Positions 34,247-43,538 of a DNA stretch of 64,000 nucleotides are shown one piece after another (within the stretch, counting starts at the first letter, position 1; each line of letters starts with the position of its first letter). The stretch spans positions 62,001-126,000 of the forward strand of contig CABIYQ010000003.1 in assembly GCA_902362965.1 (NCBI GenBank), given 5' to 3'. Origin of the DNA: Oscillospiraceae bacterium. Lineage in GTDB: Bacteria; Bacillota; Clostridia; Oscillospirales; Ruminococcaceae. Below the pieces are notes generated by a model that made no database searches, was not told the origin of the DNA, and saw only the letters and a program-made list of their open reading frames with translations. The position numbers and the translations under genes were made by a program.

Positions 34247-35716
34247 ATGATTTATCCGTCAATTGAAGAAGCAAAGAAAAAATACAGTGAATACAATGTA
34301 TTTCCGGTTGTAAGGGAAATACTATCTGATTCATTTACACCTATTCATATTTTCAAAGCTCTGAAAAGGAACGAAGAAAACGCTTTTATACTTGAAAGTG
34401 TAAATAACGGCAATCAATGGGGACGTTATTCCTTTATTGGTATTAACCCGAAAATTGAAGTAAAAATCAACAAAGGTACAGCAATGCTTACTGAAAACGG
34501 AATAACAACCGAAGAAAAAATTTCAAATCCCGTTAGTTTTCTTCAAAATATTCTAAATAATTATAAAGCCCCTAAAATTAAAGGCATGCCGAACTTTACA
34601 GGCGGATTTGCTGGTTATTTCGGATACGATACAGTACGCTATACGGAAAAAAAGCTTGTTAATGTTCCGGAAGACGACACTCTGATGCCGGACTGTCATC
34701 TGTTCCTTTATGATGAAGTTGTAGCCTATGATCATCTTAACAGTAAAATAATAATTATAATAAATATTTATAATAATGATAATATCGAACAGCAGTACAC
34801 AGATGCTGAAAAGAGAATGGATAAAATTACTGATAAAATAAATTCTTATTTTGAAAGACCAAGAAATATCGGCACTACCAAAAATATTACGGTAAACTCT
34901 AATGTAACAAAAGAAGAATTTATAAACAATGTAGAAACAGCAAAAAAACATATCGTTGCAGGAGATATTTTCCAGATAGTATTATCTCAGAGATTTGAAA
35001 TTGACAATCCGCCAGATAGTTTCAATGTTTACCGTATGCTGAGAGCTACCAATCCTTCCCCTTATCTGTACTATTTCAAAAACAAGGACTACAATATTGC
35101 CGGCGCTTCTCCTGAAATGCTTGTAAACGTTACAGACGGCATTGTAAAAACTAAGCCTATTGCAGGCACAGTCCCACGAGGAAAAACAGAAGAAGAAGAT
35201 CTGACTCTGGAAAAATCACTGATTTCCGATCCGAAGGAATGTGCAGAACACACAATGCTTGTGGATCTGGGACGTAATGATGTGGGTAAGGTTTCAGAAT
35301 TTGGAAGCGTTGAAGTAACAAGCTTTATGAAAACCGAAAGATATTCAAAGGTTATGCACCTTGTTTCCGACGTAAAGGGAAAACTTAGATCCGATAAAAA
35401 TGCTCTTGACGCATTAATGGCAGTACTTCCGGCAGGCACTCTTTCGGGAGCACCAAAGGTAAGAGCTATGGAAATCATTGATGAGCTTGAAAATAAAAGA
35501 AGAGGTCTTTACGGCGGTACGGTAGGATATATCGGCTTTGACGGTAATATTGATACATGTATTGCAATACGGACAGTTTTATTTAAAAATAAAAAAGCCT
35601 ATATTCAGGCAGGCGCTGGAATCGTTTACGATTCTGTTCCCGAAAAAGAATTCTGTGAAACTCAGAACAAAGCCAAAGCAATGATCAATGCTATAGAGGA
35701 GGCAACCGCTTTATGA
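34247..35716 (+). CDS. trpE: Anthranilate synthase component I
   Basis: TrpE (489 aa) converts chorismate and ammonia or glutamine to anthranilate, the first step of tryptophan synthesis. The N-terminal ESVNNGNQWGRYSFIG holds the LLES/S-type tryptophan feedback site in a variant form. The catalytic half has GDIFQIVLSQRFE, KPIAGTVPRGKTEEED, LVDLGRNDVGKV and AVLPAGTLSGAPKVRAMEIIDELE in order. AAAAGGAG precedes the ATG at 34247, 47 nt after the T-box terminator. Its end overlaps the next gene by 4 nt (ATGA). Confidence 0.97.
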   Translation: MIYPSIEEAKKKYSEYNVFPVVREILSDSFTPIHIFKALKRNEENAFILESVNNGNQWGRYSFIGINPKIEVKINKGTAMLTENGITTEEKISNPVSFLQNILNNYKAPKIKGMPNFTGGFAGYFGYDTVRYTEKKLVNVPEDDTLMPDCHLFLYDEVVAYDHLNSKIIIIINIYNNDNIEQQYTDAEKRMDKITDKINSYFERPRNIGTTKNITVNSNVTKEEFINNVETAKKHIVAGDIFQIVLSQRFEIDNPPDSFNVYRMLRATNPSPYLYYFKNKDYNIAGASPEMLVNVTDGIVKTKPIAGTVPRGKTEEEDLTLEKSLISDPKECAEHTMLVDLGRNDVGKVSEFGSVEVTSFMKTERYSKVMHLVSDVKGKLRSDKNALDALMAVLPAGTLSGAPKVRAMEIIDELENKRRGLYGGTVGYIGFDGNIDTCIAIRTVLFKNKKAYIQAGAGIVYDSVPEKEFCETQNKAKAMINAIEEATAL

Positions 35717-37347
35717 TACTATTAATAGATAATTATGATTCATTCACATATAATCTTTATCAATATATCGGCGAATTACATCAGGACATACAAGTTGTAA
35801 GAAATGATGAGATTACACTTGACGAAATTGAAAAACTGTCACCCCAGGCATTAATAATTTCTCCAGGTCCTGGTTATCCGAAAGATGCAGGAATTTCAGT
35901 CGAAGCAATTAAGCACTTCAGCGGTAAATTACCGATTCTGGGAATTTGCCTGGGACATCAGTCAATATGCGAAGCTTTCGGAGGCACGATTATTCCTGCA
36001 AAAGAACTTATGCACGGTAAATCAAGTAATATAAAAATTGATACTTCATCGGCAATTTTCAAAGGACTTCCCGAAACCATCGTTTCTGCCAGATATCATT
36101 CATTGATTGCAGACAGCAGTAATATTCCGGATTGTCTTAAAGTGACCGGTACAGATTCAGCCGGTCAGATCATGGCTGTTGAACATAAAGAACATTCCAC
36201 ATACGGTTTACAGTTCCATCCCGAATCAGTACTTACCGGATACGGTAAAATCATAATTAAAAACTTCCTTTTACAAATAAAAGATATTAATTTAAATGAA
36301 AAAGAAGTTTCAGAAGAAGAACTACCCAAAACAGAATTAAAATCATTAATCTCAAAAGTGGTAGATCAAAAAAATCTGACACTTGAAGAATCAATGAAAG
36401 CAATGAATATAATCATGAGCGGAAGAGCAACTGACGCACAAATTTCTTCATTTCTTACCGCACTGCGAATCAAAGGTGAAACTATTGAAGAAATCACCGG
36501 TCTTGCTAAGGTAATGAGAGAAAAAGCAAATACCATTGAAGGCTGTAAAGACGCTATTGACATTGTAGGTACAGGCGGCGATCTGTCCAATACATTTAAT
36601 ATTTCAACCACATCTTCATTTGTAATAGCAGGCTGCGGTGCTAAGGTCGCTAAGCACGGTAACAGAAGCGTTTCAAGTAAAAGCGGTGCTGCCGACGTAC
36701 TGGAAAATCTGGGCGTTAAAATCACATCTTCTCCGGAACAGGCGAAGGAAATGATAAATTCTATCGGTATATCATTCCTTTTTGCACAAAGCTATCACGG
36801 TTCTATGAGATTTGTTGGTCCTTCAAGACGAGAAACAGGAATACGAACAGTATTTAATATATTGGGCCCTCTTGCAAATCCTGCAAATACAAATTATATA
36901 CTTCTGGGCGTCTATGACAAAGAACTTTTAAAGCCAATGGGTGAAGTACTCATAAATCTGGGAATTAAAAGAGCAATGCTGGTATACGGAAACGATAAGC
37001 TTGATGAAATATCAATTTCCGATAATACATCTGTATGCGAAATACAAGATAATGAAATGACATTTTACGAGCTAAATCCTGAAGACTACGGATTCAGCAA
37101 AGCATCCAAAGAAGATGTTGTAGGCGGTACTGCCGAAGAAAATGCGCAGATTACTCTTGGCATTTTAAACGGTAAAATAAGAGATGCCAAACGTGATATT
37201 GTACTTCTCAATGCTGGATGTGCTTTATATGTATGCGGTAAGGCTGAATCAATCAAAAACGGCATAGAACTTGCCGCCGCAAGTATTGACGGCGGTTGGG
37301 CTGCGGCAAAGCTTAATCAGCTTATTGAAAAATCAAACAGTTTTTAA
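35713..37347 (+). CDS. trpGD: Fused anthranilate synthase component II / anthranilate phosphoribosyltransferase
   Basis: A 544-aa fusion. Residues 1-~190 are the glutamine amidotransferase TrpG (PGPGYP oxyanion region, nucleophile Cys79 in GICLGHQ, QFHPESVLTGYG). Residues ~210-544 are TrpD, which transfers phosphoribose to anthranilate (IDIVGTGGDLSNTFNIST, KHGNRSVSSKSGAADVLENLG, FNILGPLANP). A charged linker (NLNEKEVSEEELPKTELKS) joins them. Both active sites look intact. Fusion is well known in enterobacteria and less expected in a Firmicute trp operon. The gene overlaps trpE by 4 nt and trpC follows at once. Confidence 0.96.
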   Translation: MILLIDNYDSFTYNLYQYIGELHQDIQVVRNDEITLDEIEKLSPQALIISPGPGYPKDAGISVEAIKHFSGKLPILGICLGHQSICEAFGGTIIPAKELMHGKSSNIKIDTSSAIFKGLPETIVSARYHSLIADSSNIPDCLKVTGTDSAGQIMAVEHKEHSTYGLQFHPESVLTGYGKIIIKNFLLQIKDINLNEKEVSEEELPKTELKSLISKVVDQKNLTLEESMKAMNIIMSGRATDAQISSFLTALRIKGETIEEITGLAKVMREKANTIEGCKDAIDIVGTGGDLSNTFNISTTSSFVIAGCGAKVAKHGNRSVSSKSGAADVLENLGVKITSSPEQAKEMINSIGISFLFAQSYHGSMRFVGPSRRETGIRTVFNILGPLANPANTNYILLGVYDKELLKPMGEVLINLGIKRAMLVYGNDKLDEISISDNTSVCEIQDNEMTFYELNPEDYGFSKASKEDVVGGTAEENAQITLGILNGKIRDAKRDIVLLNAGCALYVCGKAESIKNGIELAAASIDGGWAAAKLNQLIEKSNSF

Positions 37348-37358
37348 TGGTGATTCAT

Positions 37359-38138
37359 ATGATTTTAGACGATATAATTGAAAAAAGAAAAATTCAGTTG
37401 GAAAGAGAAAAATCGGCTGTACCATTTGCGGAAATCAAAAAAAAGGCGCTGAATATTGATACTCCGTGCCGTGATTTTTACAAAGCTTTAAATGGTGAAA
37501 AACTATCTGTAATTTCAGAAGTAAAAAAAGCGTCTCCTTCAAAATCTGTAATAAAAGAGGATTTCAAACCTGTTGAAATTGCAATTGCATATGAAAATGC
37601 AGGCGCTGACGCTATTTCATGTCTGACAGAAGAATTTTACTTTCAAGGAAGCAGTAAATATCTTCAGGAAATCAGAAAAGCAGTAGATTTACCGATACTT
37701 AGAAAGGATTTCATTTTTGACGAGTATCAGATTTTTGAGGCAAGAGCAATAGGCGCTGACGCCATACTTCTCATAGCCGCCGTTCTGGATACAGATACCA
37801 TGAAACATTTTAAAGATATCGCAGAAGGACTTGGCATGAACTGTCTTTTTGAGGCTCACAGCGAAAAAGAACTTGAATCAATTTTAAAGTGTTCCCCTAA
37901 AATAGTGGGAATAAATAACAGAAATTTAAAAACCTTTGAAGTAAGTCTTGAAAATACAGTACGTTTAAGCAAAATGATCCCTGATAAATGCTTACTGGTT
38001 TCAGAAAGCGGAATTGCTGTCAACGATGATATGAAAAAGGTTAAATCAGCCGGAGCCGATGCCGTTTTAATCGGTGAAACACTTATGAGAAGCGGAAATA
38101 TCAGCGATACTATGGCTTCATTGAGGAAAAATGTATGA
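37359..38138 (+). CDS. trpC: Indole-3-glycerol phosphate synthase
   Basis: TrpC (259 aa from the ATG at 37359) closes the indole ring in the fourth step of the pathway. LSVISEVKKASPSKSVI carries the catalytic lysine. ADAISCLTEEFYFQGS, PILRKDFIFDEYQIFEARAIGADAILLIAAVL and GINNRNLKTFEV are the usual barrel strands. An alternative ATG at 37347 overlaps the trpGD stop (TAATG) and has no ribosome binding site of its own. The downstream one has GGTG and fits the family N-terminus. It overlaps trpF by 4 nt. Confidence 0.95.
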   Translation: MILDDIIEKRKIQLEREKSAVPFAEIKKKALNIDTPCRDFYKALNGEKLSVISEVKKASPSKSVIKEDFKPVEIAIAYENAGADAISCLTEEFYFQGSSKYLQEIRKAVDLPILRKDFIFDEYQIFEARAIGADAILLIAAVLDTDTMKHFKDIAEGLGMNCLFEAHSEKELESILKCSPKIVGINNRNLKTFEVSLENTVRLSKMIPDKCLLVSESGIAVNDDMKKVKSAGADAVLIGETLMRSGNISDTMASLRKNV

Positions 38139-38758
38139 AAATAAAATTATGCGGAATAAGACGACTAGAGGATATCCGATATGTAAATGAATTCAAACCC
38201 GATTATGTAGGTTTTATTCTGTCCCAAGGCTTCAGACGCTCTATAGGTCTGGGAACATTCTGTGAACTTAAAAGTTATCTTGATAAGAACATCAGAACTG
38301 TGGGGGTATTTGTAAACGAACCTTTGGAATACATTTTGAAATATTATGCCGAAGAACTTGACGTGATTCAGCTTCACGGCGATGAAAATGCCGAGTATTT
38401 ACAAGAATTAAAAAAAATGGTAAAATGTAAAATATGGAAGGCTGTCAGAGTAAAAAATGCTGAGGACATTACAATTGCAGATAAGATGGGGGCAGATCTT
38501 CTGCTTCTTGACAGTTTTTCAGCAAATGAATACGGCGGAACAGGAAAAACCGCAGACTGGAGTATTATTAACAACGTTGATATAAAAACCCCTTTTTTCC
38601 TCGCAGGAGGTCTTAATAAGGATAATATCTGTGATGCCGTCAGAACAGTTAAACCGTACGGTATAGACATCTCCGGCGGAATCGAAACAGACGGTTTCAA
38701 AGACAAGGAAAAAATAGAAAATATTATGAAACTTATAAGGAGTGGGAACTTTGAATAA
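38135..38758 (+). CDS. trpF: Phosphoribosylanthranilate isomerase
   Basis: TrpF (207 aa) isomerises phosphoribosylanthranilate. [26 protein letters not shown] carries the catalytic cysteine (KICG motif). [28 protein letters not shown] and [20 protein letters not shown] follow. [29 protein letters not shown] is the phosphate-binding end with the catalytic aspartate. The start overlaps trpC (ATGA) and the end overlaps the trpB start. Confidence 0.95.
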   Translation: MKIKLCGIRRLEDIRYVNEFKPDYVGFILSQGFRRSIGLGTFCELKSYLDKNIRTVGVFVNEPLEYILKYYAEELDVIQLHGDENAEYLQELKKMVKCKIWKAVRVKNAEDITIADKMGADLLLLDSFSANEYGGTGKTADWSIINNVDIKTPFFLAGGLNKDNICDAVRTVKPYGIDISGGIETDGFKDKEKIENIMKLIRSGNFE

Positions 38759-39944
38759 AAAAGGTAGATTCGGAATTTACGGCGGTCAATATGTCCCGGA
38801 AACAGTTATGCATGCCGTATGTGAACTTGAAGCAGCATATGAGCATTATAAAAATGACAAGGAATTCTGTGAAGAACTCAAGGCTCTTTACAGAGATTAT
38901 GCCGGACGTCCCTCAATGCTTTACTATGCAGAAAAAATGACTAAGGATTTAAATGGTCCTAAAATTTATATCAAGCGTGAAGATCTGAACCATACTGGTT
39001 CACACAAAATAAACAACGTTTTAGGTCAGATCCTTCTTGCAAAGAAAATGGGCAAAAAGCGTATTATTGCGGAAACAGGTGCAGGTCAGCATGGTGTTGC
39101 AACTGCTACTGCCGCAGCTCTTTTCGGTATGGAATGTGAAGTATATATGGGTGAAGTTGATATGGAAAGACAGTCTCTCAACGTTTACCGTATGGAACTT
39201 CTGGGAGCAAAGGTCACTCCGGCAAAAAGTGGTACCGGCACTCTGAAAGATGCAATCAATGAAGCTATGAAAGACTGGGCTACAAATATAGAAACAACAT
39301 ATTACTTAATAGGTTCTGTTATGGGTCCTCACCCTTACCCTGAAATGGTACGTGATTTTCAGAAAATCATAAGTAAAGAAATAAAAGAACAGCTCTATGA
39401 AAAAGAAAACAAGTTACCGGACTGCGTTGTAGCCTGCGTAGGAGGCGGTTCTAATGCCATGGGGGCTTTCTACAATTTTATCGGAGATGATTCGGTAAGA
39501 CTAATAGGTGCAGAAGCTGCCGGTAAAGGTATTGATACCAAATATCATGCCGCTACCTCTGCCAAGGGCAGTGACGGTATTTTCCATGGTATGAAATCAA
39601 TTTTTCTTCAAAATGACGAGGGACAAATCGATGAAGTATATTCTATTTCTGCCGGGCTTGATTATCCGGGAATCGGTCCTGAACATGCTGATCTGTTTAA
39701 GAGAAAAAGAGCAGAATATATGCCTATAACTGATGAGGAAGCTGTATGTGCATTTGAATATCTTTCAAGAACAGAAGGTATCATTCCCGCTATTGAATCT
39801 GCACATGCAGTAGCTGCCGCAATGAAAATTGCTCCTTCAATGAATAAGGATCAAGTTATGGTTATAAATTTATCAGGACGAGGAGACAAAGACGTTTATC
39901 AGGTTGCAAGATACAGAGGGGTGAAATTAAATGAACAGGATTGA
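38751..39944 (+). CDS. trpB: Tryptophan synthase beta chain
   Basis: TrpB (397 aa) joins indole and serine in a PLP-dependent reaction. The PLP lysine is in [13 protein letters not shown], the substrate loop in [21 protein letters not shown] and the phosphate site in [13 protein letters not shown] choose the TTG at 38751 ([17 protein letters not shown]), 8 nt after AAGGAG. The GTG at 38742 sits inside that site and is unlikely. The start overlaps trpF by 8 nt. This is the TrpB1 type that works with TrpA, encoded next. Confidence 0.96.
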   Translation: MNKKGRFGIYGGQYVPETVMHAVCELEAAYEHYKNDKEFCEELKALYRDYAGRPSMLYYAEKMTKDLNGPKIYIKREDLNHTGSHKINNVLGQILLAKKMGKKRIIAETGAGQHGVATATAAALFGMECEVYMGEVDMERQSLNVYRMELLGAKVTPAKSGTGTLKDAINEAMKDWATNIETTYYLIGSVMGPHPYPEMVRDFQKIISKEIKEQLYEKENKLPDCVVACVGGGSNAMGAFYNFIGDDSVRLIGAEAAGKGIDTKYHAATSAKGSDGIFHGMKSIFLQNDEGQIDEVYSISAGLDYPGIGPEHADLFKRKRAEYMPITDEEAVCAFEYLSRTEGIIPAIESAHAVAAAMKIAPSMNKDQVMVINLSGRGDKDVYQVARYRGVKLNEQD

Positions 39945-40719
39945 TAAAAAACTTCAACAGTTAAAAGCAGAAAACAAAAAAGCTCTTATTACTTATGTTA
40001 CATGCGGAGATGGCGGCTATGATACGACTGAATCTGCCGTTTTGAAAATGGCTGAAAACGGCGCTGATATTATTGAACTGGGCGTACCGTTTTCCGATCC
40101 GATCGCTGAAGGGCCGGTTATACAGGCTGCAAGCGAACGTGCATTAAAAAACGGTACTACGTTAAAAGGAATCTTTGAGATGGTTAAGCGTCTCAGAAGT
40201 AAAACAAATATTCCTTTGCTTCTTATGATGTATGTCAATTCAATTTTTCGTTTCGGTACTGAAAAATTCTTTACAATGTGTGAAGATACAGGCATTGACG
40301 GTGTTATAGTACCAGATCTTCCATTTGAAGAAAAAGAAGAAATTCAAGAATCAGCTGATAAGCACAGTATTATTAACATAAGTCTTATTACCCCCACATC
40401 AACTGACAGAATAAGTATGATTGCAAAAGAAGCCAAAGGATTCGTTTATTGTGTTTCGTCAACCGGTGTTACAGGTATGCGTTCGGGATTTACTACAGAT
40501 TTTAACCAATTTATAGGTGAAATTAAAAAGCATACTGATACGCCATGTGCTATAGGATTTGGTATTTCAGGTCCGGAACAAGCAAAAAATCTCAAGCAAT
40601 ATTGTGATGGCGTAATTGTAGGAAGCGCTATTGTAAATATAATTGGAAAAAATGGCAAAGATTCTGCCGAAATGGTAGGTAAATTTACAAACAATTTAAG
40701 AACTGCGCTTGATGAGTAA
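39931..40719 (+). CDS. trpA: Tryptophan synthase alpha chain
   Basis: TrpA (262 aa) releases indole from indole-3-glycerol phosphate and passes it to TrpB. Catalytic Glu is in [22 protein letters not shown], and catalytic Asp in the [14 protein letters not shown] strand. [13 protein letters not shown] and [14 protein letters not shown] complete the barrel. It overlaps trpB by 14 nt, with GAGGGGTG inside trpB as the ribosome binding site. It is the last named enzyme of the operon. Confidence 0.96.
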   Translation: MNRIDKKLQQLKAENKKALITYVTCGDGGYDTTESAVLKMAENGADIIELGVPFSDPIAEGPVIQAASERALKNGTTLKGIFEMVKRLRSKTNIPLLLMMYVNSIFRFGTEKFFTMCEDTGIDGVIVPDLPFEEKEEIQESADKHSIINISLITPTSTDRISMIAKEAKGFVYCVSSTGVTGMRSGFTTDFNQFIGEIKKHTDTPCAIGFGISGPEQAKNLKQYCDGVIVGSAIVNIIGKNGKDSAEMVGKFTNNLRTALDE

Positions 40720-40731
40720 GGATGTGTTATT

Positions 40732-40989
40732 ATGGGAACAAGTGCGTCTGAAATATTTGATTTGAGAAACTTTTATTATTATAAGTGCGGAAATATTTTT
40801 AGCGGAAGTCTTAATAATTTCAATTACAAAATTATTCCCAAAGAGAATGAATTAACTGTTCTTATATGGCACGGTATGTTGTGCTCCGAACTAGCAAAAA
40901 TTGAAATTGAAAAAAACTTTCCTCTTGATGAAGATGGATTTGCTAATATGATTCAATGGCTGGAATCCGAATATAAAAAACAAATATAA
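40732..40989 (+). CDS. Small conserved-looking protein at the end of the trp operon
   Basis: An 85-aa cytosolic protein 12 bp after trpA, with an AAGGATG site, read with the operon and ended by the shared terminator. It begins MGTSASEIFDLRNFYYYKCGN. The pattern of aromatic N-terminus, IPKENELTVLIWHG strand and C-terminal helix FPLDEDGFANMIQWLESEY resembles small proteins of unknown function in clostridia that are sometimes mislabelled as acetyltransferases. It has no GNAT motif. Whether it serves tryptophan synthesis or is only a passenger is unknown. Confidence 0.7.
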   Translation: MGTSASEIFDLRNFYYYKCGNIFSGSLNNFNYKIIPKENELTVLIWHGMLCSELAKIEIEKNFPLDEDGFANMIQWLESEYKKQI

Positions 40990-40994
40990 AAAAG

Positions 40995-41023
40995 ACCGTT
41001 TATGTTGAAATTACATAAACGGT
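40995..41023. terminator. Terminator of the trp operon, shared with the GNAT gene
   Basis: Arms ACCGTTTATGT (40995-41005) and ACATAAACGGT (41013-41023) are perfect, with a 7-nt loop. A-rich and T-rich flanks serve the convergent genes. Confidence 0.85.
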
Positions 41024-41028
41024 TATTC

Positions 41029-41472
41029 TTAATCATACAATATTTCCATCTGACGATAAGATAGATCCTTAAAGCCTTTTGATAAATATAATTTTTTCGC
41101 CCCAATGTTTGACTCAGTTATTTCAAGACGAAAACGTGAAATTTTATTTTTATATTTTTCAATAACAAAATCAATAAGTTCAGAACCGATTCCCTGAGAT
41201 CTAAATTCAGGTTTTACATAAATTTCATCAAGCCAAACTACCATTCCGCCTGCTTCATTGGAATATGTCAATGCAAGAAGAATATAACCGACAGTTTTAT
41301 TATTTTTTTCACATACATAAGCTTTTGCAAAATCTAAACCTTCCATTAAAAGATTAAATGTTTTTTCCATATTAGATACAGGAATAGAATGATCAACGCC
41401 ATCTGTATTATAAAAATCCATGCACATTTTAATAAAATCAATTTTATCATCCGATTTTATTTCACGAATCAA
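41029..41472 (-). CDS. GNAT family N-acetyltransferase
   Basis: A 147-aa acetyltransferase. The acetyl-CoA motif is in LDEIYVKPEFRSQGIGSELIDFVIEKY (Q/RxxGxG/A, residues ~88-114). LEITESNIGAKKLYLSKGF is the usual C-terminal motif B region. The substrate cannot be predicted. The start codon is TTG at 41472, placed 6 nt after GAGGTG; no ATG fits. It is separated from the sugar transporter operon upstream by a perfect palindrome, so it is transcribed at least partly on its own. Confidence 0.87.
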   Translation of the reverse strand: MIREIKSDDKIDFIKMCMDFYNTDGVDHSIPVSNMEKTFNLLMEGLDFAKAYVCEKNNKTVGYILLALTYSNEAGGMVVWLDEIYVKPEFRSQGIGSELIDFVIEKYKNKISRFRLEITESNIGAKKLYLSKGFKDLSYRQMEILYD

Positions 41473-41492
41473 TTATATCACCTCATATATTT

Positions 41493-41522
41493 AAACAGCA
41501 AGTGAATATTCACTTGCTGTTT
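41493..41522. terminator. Perfect 30-bp palindrome, terminator of the sugar transporter operon
   Basis: AAACAGCAAGTGAAT followed directly by its exact reverse complement ATTCACTTGCTGTTT. It lies between the last permease gene and the GNAT gene. A-rich and T-rich ends make it a probable terminator, though a protein-binding site is possible. Confidence 0.75.
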
Positions 41523-41542
41523 TGAATTATAATAATTAATTA

Positions 41543-42412
41543 TTATTCTTTTACACCGCCAAGTGCAACGCCTTCAACAATGAAACGTGACAGTAAGAGA
41601 TAGATAACTACAACTGGAATAATTGATAATGCAATACCTGCATAAATTACACCATAGTCAGCAATTTTATCATTTGACTTAAGCATATTAATCATCATAG
41701 GCATTGTTAACTGTTCAAACTTACGTGAAACAAGAATCATTGATGGCTGGTAGAAGTTGTTCCAGTTTTGAATGAAAGCAAAGATTGCCTGAACAGCAAT
41801 AGCCGGCTTCATCATAGGAATAGCAATTGTAAGGAATGTCCTAAATTCTCCGCAACCGTCAATTCGCGCCGCTTCGACAATATCAAGCGGGAAAGAAGAT
41901 TTCAAATACTGCCTCATAAAGAAAACAATAGCAGGAGCAGCAATTGTAGGAACAATCAAAGGAATAAACGAGTCCGAAAGTCCCAATTTAATCATAAACT
42001 GCAAGAAACCAACTGATGTAACCTGCATAGGAACCATCATAACTACAAGGATAAATGTATATGCCGGTCCTCTAAGTTTAAAATCATATACAACAAGACC
42101 ATATGCTGTTAAAGCTGAGAAGAAAACACTAAGAACCGTACTGCCTACAGCAATAATAGCACTGTTCTTGAAACCGATAAACGGATCAAATTGAAACATT
42201 GGGTCATTAAGAAGCTTCTTAACATTTGCAGCAAGATTACTTCCCGGAATAAATGAAACAGAACTAATAATATCTACATGTTTACGTGTTGCATTAATTA
42301 TCAATATGTAAATTGGAACAAGACAAATAAGAGTCAAAATAATGCAAATGACAAAATAAACCATAGATTTAGCACGGAGCTTAGCCGAATAATTTTCCTT
42401 TGGCTGACTCAT
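41543..42412 (-). CDS. Carbohydrate ABC transporter permease, MalG-type
   Basis: A 289-aa inner membrane permease with six helices. The EAA loop, EAARIDGCGEFRTFLTIAIPMMKPAIAV (residues ~178-205), contacts the ATPase and is of the CUT1 type. The C-terminal SRFIVEGVALGGVKE is typical of MalG-like permeases. It overlaps the upstream permease gene by 4 nt (ATGA) and pairs with it to form the channel. The substrate is unknown, probably an oligosaccharide. No ATPase gene is in the cluster. Confidence 0.93.
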   Translation of the reverse strand: MSQPKENYSAKLRAKSMVYFVICIILTLICLVPIYILIINATRKHVDIISSVSFIPGSNLAANVKKLLNDPMFQFDPFIGFKNSAIIAVGSTVLSVFFSALTAYGLVVYDFKLRGPAYTFILVVMMVPMQVTSVGFLQFMIKLGLSDSFIPLIVPTIAAPAIVFFMRQYLKSSFPLDIVEAARIDGCGEFRTFLTIAIPMMKPAIAVQAIFAFIQNWNNFYQPSMILVSRKFEQLTMPMMINMLKSNDKIADYGVIYAGIALSIIPVVVIYLLLSRFIVEGVALGGVKE

Positions 42413-43440
42413 ATCTCCATACCCCCTAAACCTTTTTGTTTTGCCTTAAGAGCTTTCATATTAGCCTTACGTTCTTTCTTCCTAGCCGCTTCATCTTTAT
42501 CACGATTAAAAAAGAAAGTAATAGATCCTAGCACAATTGTAATTACAAACAAAATAACAGATGCTGCTGCTGAGAATCCATAGTTTGGATTCGGCATTTT
42601 TTCACGAAAATGCTCATAAATAAATACCGCAACAGTTTTCGTATATTCATTTCTCTGCGTACCTTTAATATACATATAAGGAATATCAAACATCTGTAAG
42701 CCACCGATCATTGATGTGACCATTGTATATAACATTATAGGTCTAAGGAGCGGCAAAGTTATCTTTCTGAATACCTGACCACTGCTAGCGCCGTCAATAT
42801 TTGCAGCTTCAAACAATGATGGATTCAATCCCATAATACCAGACATGAGCATGATCATAGTATTACCGAACCACATCCAGCACTGAATAAACATTATCAT
42901 GCCTCTGGACTGCCAAACGCCTGTTACAAACTTAATTGGATTATCAATTAAACCTACACTAAGTAAAAGATTATTTATAGGACCATACTTAGATTCAGCA
43001 AAAAGTGAAAGATATAGAGCAGCAACAGATGCAGCAGTAATAATATTAGGCATGTACATTACTACTTTGAAGAAACCTTTTCCCGGAATTTTAAGCTTTG
43101 CGTCAGTAAACCAAACGGCAAGCAAAAGAGAAATAATAATCTGCGGGATAAAGTTACCAATCCAGACAATAAATGTATTACCTAATGTCTGAAAAAATGT
43201 TTCATGAATAGCCGATGCTGTACGTCCCATGTTACCAGTACCGAACAGCAAAGCTTCAAAGTTGCCCAAGCCAATAAATTCATCAATTTTCTTACCATTG
43301 CCCTTAAAGCTAAGAATAAAAGTATTGATTAATGGCCAAAGCTGGAAAAAACAATATACCAAAAAGAAGGGCAAAATAAAGAAATAACCGTATTTAGCAT
43401 AGCTGATTGAACGAATATTTCTTTGTGCAGCAGATGCCAT
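42409..43440 (-). CDS. Carbohydrate ABC transporter permease, MalF-type
   Basis: A 343-aa permease starting MASAAQRNIRSISYAKYG at 43440, after GAGGTG. It has six helices, with FFILPFFLVYCFFQLWPLINTFILSF as the first. The EAA loop reads FEAANIDGASSGQVFRKITLPLLRPIM (residues ~212-240). The C-terminal tail is basic (KDEAARKKERKANMKALKAKQK). It is the partner of the MalG-type permease. An in-frame ATG three codons upstream has poorer spacing. Confidence 0.92.
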   Translation of the reverse strand: MASAAQRNIRSISYAKYGYFFILPFFLVYCFFQLWPLINTFILSFKGNGKKIDEFIGLGNFEALLFGTGNMGRTASAIHETFFQTLGNTFIVWIGNFIPQIIISLLLAVWFTDAKLKIPGKGFFKVVMYMPNIITAASVAALYLSLFAESKYGPINNLLLSVGLIDNPIKFVTGVWQSRGMIMFIQCWMWFGNTMIMLMSGIMGLNPSLFEAANIDGASSGQVFRKITLPLLRPIMLYTMVTSMIGGLQMFDIPYMYIKGTQRNEYTKTVAVFIYEHFREKMPNPNYGFSAAASVILFVITIVLGSITFFFNRDKDEAARKKERKANMKALKAKQKGLGGMEI

Positions 43441-43538
43441 AAAGTACACCTCTCTCTAAGAAATCAGATTAATAATACATGTATACGGGATGGATTATAC
43501 CACCCCGTAGGCATGTTAAAGAAAATAAAATAATTTAA

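Noticed and set aside
41873..41879. A further TTCGACA (Spo0A-box-like) match
   Set aside because: It lies inside the coding sequence of the MalG-type permease. A few such 7-mers are expected by chance in 64 kb.
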